Positions 62,258 to 64,000 of a stretch of 64,000 nt of DNA are shown here, one piece after another. A program made the position numbers and the translations under genes. Numbering within the stretch: position 1 is the first letter of the stretch; every line of letters starts with the position of its first letter. The notes under the pieces were generated by a model. It did no database searches. It had not been told where the DNA came from and worked only from the letters and a program-made list of their open reading frames with translations. Origin of the DNA: Rhodoblastus acidophilus (GTDB lineage Bacteria; Pseudomonadota; Alphaproteobacteria; Rhizobiales; Beijerinckiaceae); the NCBI RefSeq assembly GCF_900187365.1, contig NZ_FYDG01000001.1:186001-250000 (forward strand), read 5' to 3'.

Positions 62258-63048
62258 CGCGCCGCTTGCATCAAACGCCACATCGCCTTGGCGTAACGAC
62301 CGCCGAGCACGATTTCGCCTTGTTGATTGAGGTGGAGCCTGTCGCTTTGAAAGGGGAGATCCCGGGCGGAGACGACCGCCGCGTGGGGCAATGCGATCGC
62401 TTCCTGCGCCGCAAGGAGAACGCGCGCCGGCGACGCCGTTTCGCTGTCGGGCGGGTTCGGGCCGATTTGCGTCACGATGATCGGAAGAGACGGCGCATTC
62501 AGGTCTGTCCTGAGACGTTGCAGCATCCGCGTCGCCCGCGCGCTCCAACCGGCCGCATCGTCCAAATTCCAGGAATCGTATTCGCCTTGGTAAAAAATAG
62601 CGCCCCGCAGGCGACCGAAAGTCCGCGCCTGTTTCGCTTGGCCCAGACACCTCCCGTAAAGACTGCCGGGATCGTCGTCAGGCGCCCACTGGACAATCTT
62701 GGTGCCGCCGCGCGCGCAATTGATCAGCCCGATGGATCGCTGCGTGTCGTGATACAGCGCGTCGGCGAAGGCGAGCGAAGGGCCAAAAGCCGCTTCAGGA
62801 TCGTCCGAAACCGGCTCCCTGGCCGGAACAAACGAGCCGTTGCGAAACATCCAGAGATGATCGGAGTGGACCAAGTCCGGCGCGCCGTCCAACTCCGCGC
62901 GACCCGACATATTCGATTGCCCGAACAGCAGAAAAATATCGAGCTTCGCAAGCGGAGCGGCCCAGGCCCGGCTCAACGGACTGAACGACAAGGCCGCCAT
63001 TAACGCGACCTTCAGGACGAGGTGACACCGTCGGGTTCCGGGCTTCCG
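62254..63048 (-). CDS. SASA-domain carbohydrate esterase, secreted
   Basis: The 264-residue protein has a probable signal peptide (LVLKVALMAALSFSPLSRAWA) and the sialate O-acetylesterase (SASA/SGNH) motifs: FLLFGQSNMSGRAEL with the nucleophile serine, GAIFYQGEYDSWN, and SDRLHLNQQG with the catalytic His. It probably removes acetyl groups from polysaccharide in the periplasm. The start is uncertain: TTG at 63048 gives a full signal peptide, ATG at 63000 a short one, and the frame is open to 63081. It is divergent from an acyltransferase, hence add-and-remove roles are plausible. Confidence 0.78.
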   Translation of the reverse strand, partial: RKPGTRRCHLVLKVALMAALSFSPLSRAWAAPLAKLDIFLLFGQSNMSGRAELDGAPDLVHSDHLWMFRNGSFVPAREPVSDDPEAAFGPSLAFADALYHDTQRSIGLINCARGGTKIVQWAPDDDPGSLYGRCLGQAKQARTFGRLRGAIFYQGEYDSWNLDDAAGWSARATRMLQRLRTDLNAPSLPIIVTQIGPNPPDSETASPARVLLAAQEAIALPHAAVVSARDLPFQSDRLHLNQQGEIVLGGRYAKAMWRLMQAAR

Positions 63049-63069
63049 CAACTCTCGTGAAGGGGTATC

Positions 63070-64000
63070 ATGCCGCCGCAAATCGCCCCCCTTACGTCAC
63101 TTCGGTTTTTTGCGGCGATACTGGTCGTTGTCCATCATGCCATGGACTACTCTTCAGCGCCGATCCATCTGGAGATGATACGAAAGGGCGGCGTGGCCGT
63201 CGACTTCTTTTTTATTCTCTCCGGCTATATTCTGACTCATGTTTACGCGCCGCGCGCTTATCAGCGCGAGGGATTTGTCCGCAATTTCATTGTTGCGCGT
63301 TTTGCAAAAATATACCCCATTCATATTTTCACGCTATTATTGCTCTTGTTTTTTGTCATTGCCTCGAAGACTGTCGGAATCAGTGTGAATGAGGACCGCT
63401 TCACAGCCTCGGCTTTCTTCGCGCATATCGCGCTGCTGACGGCCTGGGGCGTGACGGACCAGATGACCTGGAATTTCCCGGCCTGGTCGATCAGTGCGGA
63501 ATTCACAGCTTACCTTCTATTTCCGGTCCTTGTTCTGATCCCATTTAAAAGATCGGCAAGAAAGGCGCTTTGTCTTCTCGCCCTATGCTGGCTTGTGTTT
63601 GGGTCCTGGTTCCACCTGGCGACTCGCACCATTGATTTTGGCGTTGCGCGCATTATTCCGGAATTTCTGGGCGGCATGCTGCTGTATAGCGCCATGTCGA
63701 CGACCAAATCGGCGCCTTATGCCGAAGCGCAATTTCTTGTGGCCTCCGTCCTGATTATCCTCGGCCTTATATTTGGCGTTTCCGAAGTATGGTTTCCGCT
63801 GGCGTTCGGTTGGATCATCGCCGTCGCCCCCAGCTTGCAAGGTCCGCTTGGGCGCATCCTGTCGCATCGGATTCTGGTGAATTTGGGAGAGGAATCCTAT
63901 TCCCTCTACATGATCCATATTTTCATCTTTACGATCATCTACGGCGCATTGCGGACGAAACACTTGTCTGTGCTCGCCTCGGCTCCGCATGTTTGCGATC
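63070..64000 (+). CDS. Acyltransferase family 3 membrane protein, runs off the window
   Basis: The visible 310 residues begin PQIAPLTSLRFFAAILVVVH with HAMDY, the first helix and catalytic-type His of acyltransferase-3 (OatA/NodX) proteins. GGVAVDFFFILSGYILTHVY, FVRNFIVARFAKIYPIHIFT and AWSISAEFTAYLLFPVLVLI follow, then further helices. Such enzymes O-acetylate surface sugars in the inner membrane. The base composition is AT-richer than the left part of the window, as often seen in surface polysaccharide loci. The 3' end is missing. Confidence 0.85.
   Translation, partial: MPPQIAPLTSLRFFAAILVVVHHAMDYSSAPIHLEMIRKGGVAVDFFFILSGYILTHVYAPRAYQREGFVRNFIVARFAKIYPIHIFTLLLLLFFVIASKTVGISVNEDRFTASAFFAHIALLTAWGVTDQMTWNFPAWSISAEFTAYLLFPVLVLIPFKRSARKALCLLALCWLVFGSWFHLATRTIDFGVARIIPEFLGGMLLYSAMSTTKSAPYAEAQFLVASVLIILGLIFGVSEVWFPLAFGWIIAVAPSLQGPLGRILSHRILVNLGEESYSLYMIHIFIFTIIYGALRTKHLSVLASAPHVCD

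Noticed and set aside
1-64000. tRNA genes, rRNA, CRISPR arrays or complete insertion sequences
   Set aside because: No cloverleaf-like T-loop signatures, no regularly spaced direct repeats and no transposase-like proteins were seen when reading both strands.

Overview
The window reads as GC-rich DNA of an alphaproteobacterium, most likely a member of the Hyphomicrobiales (Rhizobiales). The clearest evidence is a complete repABC replication and partition cassette on the minus strand (3841-7511). It has a counter-transcribed RNA between repB and repC and two 16-bp sites that match the known repABC parS consensus. The window is therefore probably part of a plasmid, megaplasmid or chromid, although metabolic genes such as glcDEF and trpBA are usually chromosomal. 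The genus cannot be fixed from what is visible.

Layout. Positions 1-2566 are a decaying zone: an nhaA remnant, an intact psiE-like gene and a CheB/CheR-type hybrid kinase broken by several deletions. A hairpin-rich non-coding stretch (2567-3840) leads into repC, repB and repA and the repA upstream region. Positions 8125-15752 hold two small secreted or membrane proteins, a TetR gene translationally coupled to a large carbohydrate-active enzyme, and a lipoprotein hydrolase / small protein / ABC protein operon whose ATPase domain has lost its key motifs. Positions 15747-20676 are an operon with an RNA-structured leader: amino-acid permease, class III aminotransferase, AhpD-like protein and O-acetylhomoserine sulfhydrylase. 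Then come mmcB, a membrane protein, an esterase, a DUF4399 protein, glcDEF (24316-28314), a PstS/OmpA fusion, and a TetR/SDR/RND efflux block (30989-36868) with two matching operators. Positions 37455-40942 hold a second sulfhydrylase operon with a PaaK-like ligase, followed by a TrpI-like LysR gene divergent from trpBA and a DUF2339 membrane protein.

The most interesting region is 47514-57036. A reverse-transsulfuration pair (cystathionine beta-synthase and gamma-lyase) precedes a tightly overlapping operon: ferredoxin, corrinoid protein, three UROD-family methyltransferases, a RACo-like corrinoid activator and a CobW GTPase. An FNR/FixK-type box lies upstream. This looks like an oxygen-regulated corrinoid methyl-transfer system. 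It has a single corrinoid carrier, three zinc-thiol-type methyltransferases and no pterin-binding methyltransferase in the window. Its methyl donor and acceptor are unknown, and the sulfur amino-acid genes nearby make a thiol such as homocysteine a reasonable guess.

The right end (57040-64000) holds a thioesterase remnant, a secreted serine carboxypeptidase-like protein and a surface polysaccharide region: SAM methyltransferase, GT4 glycosyltransferase, polymerase, SASA esterase, and an acyltransferase running off the edge. No tRNA, rRNA, CRISPR array or intact transposase was seen.
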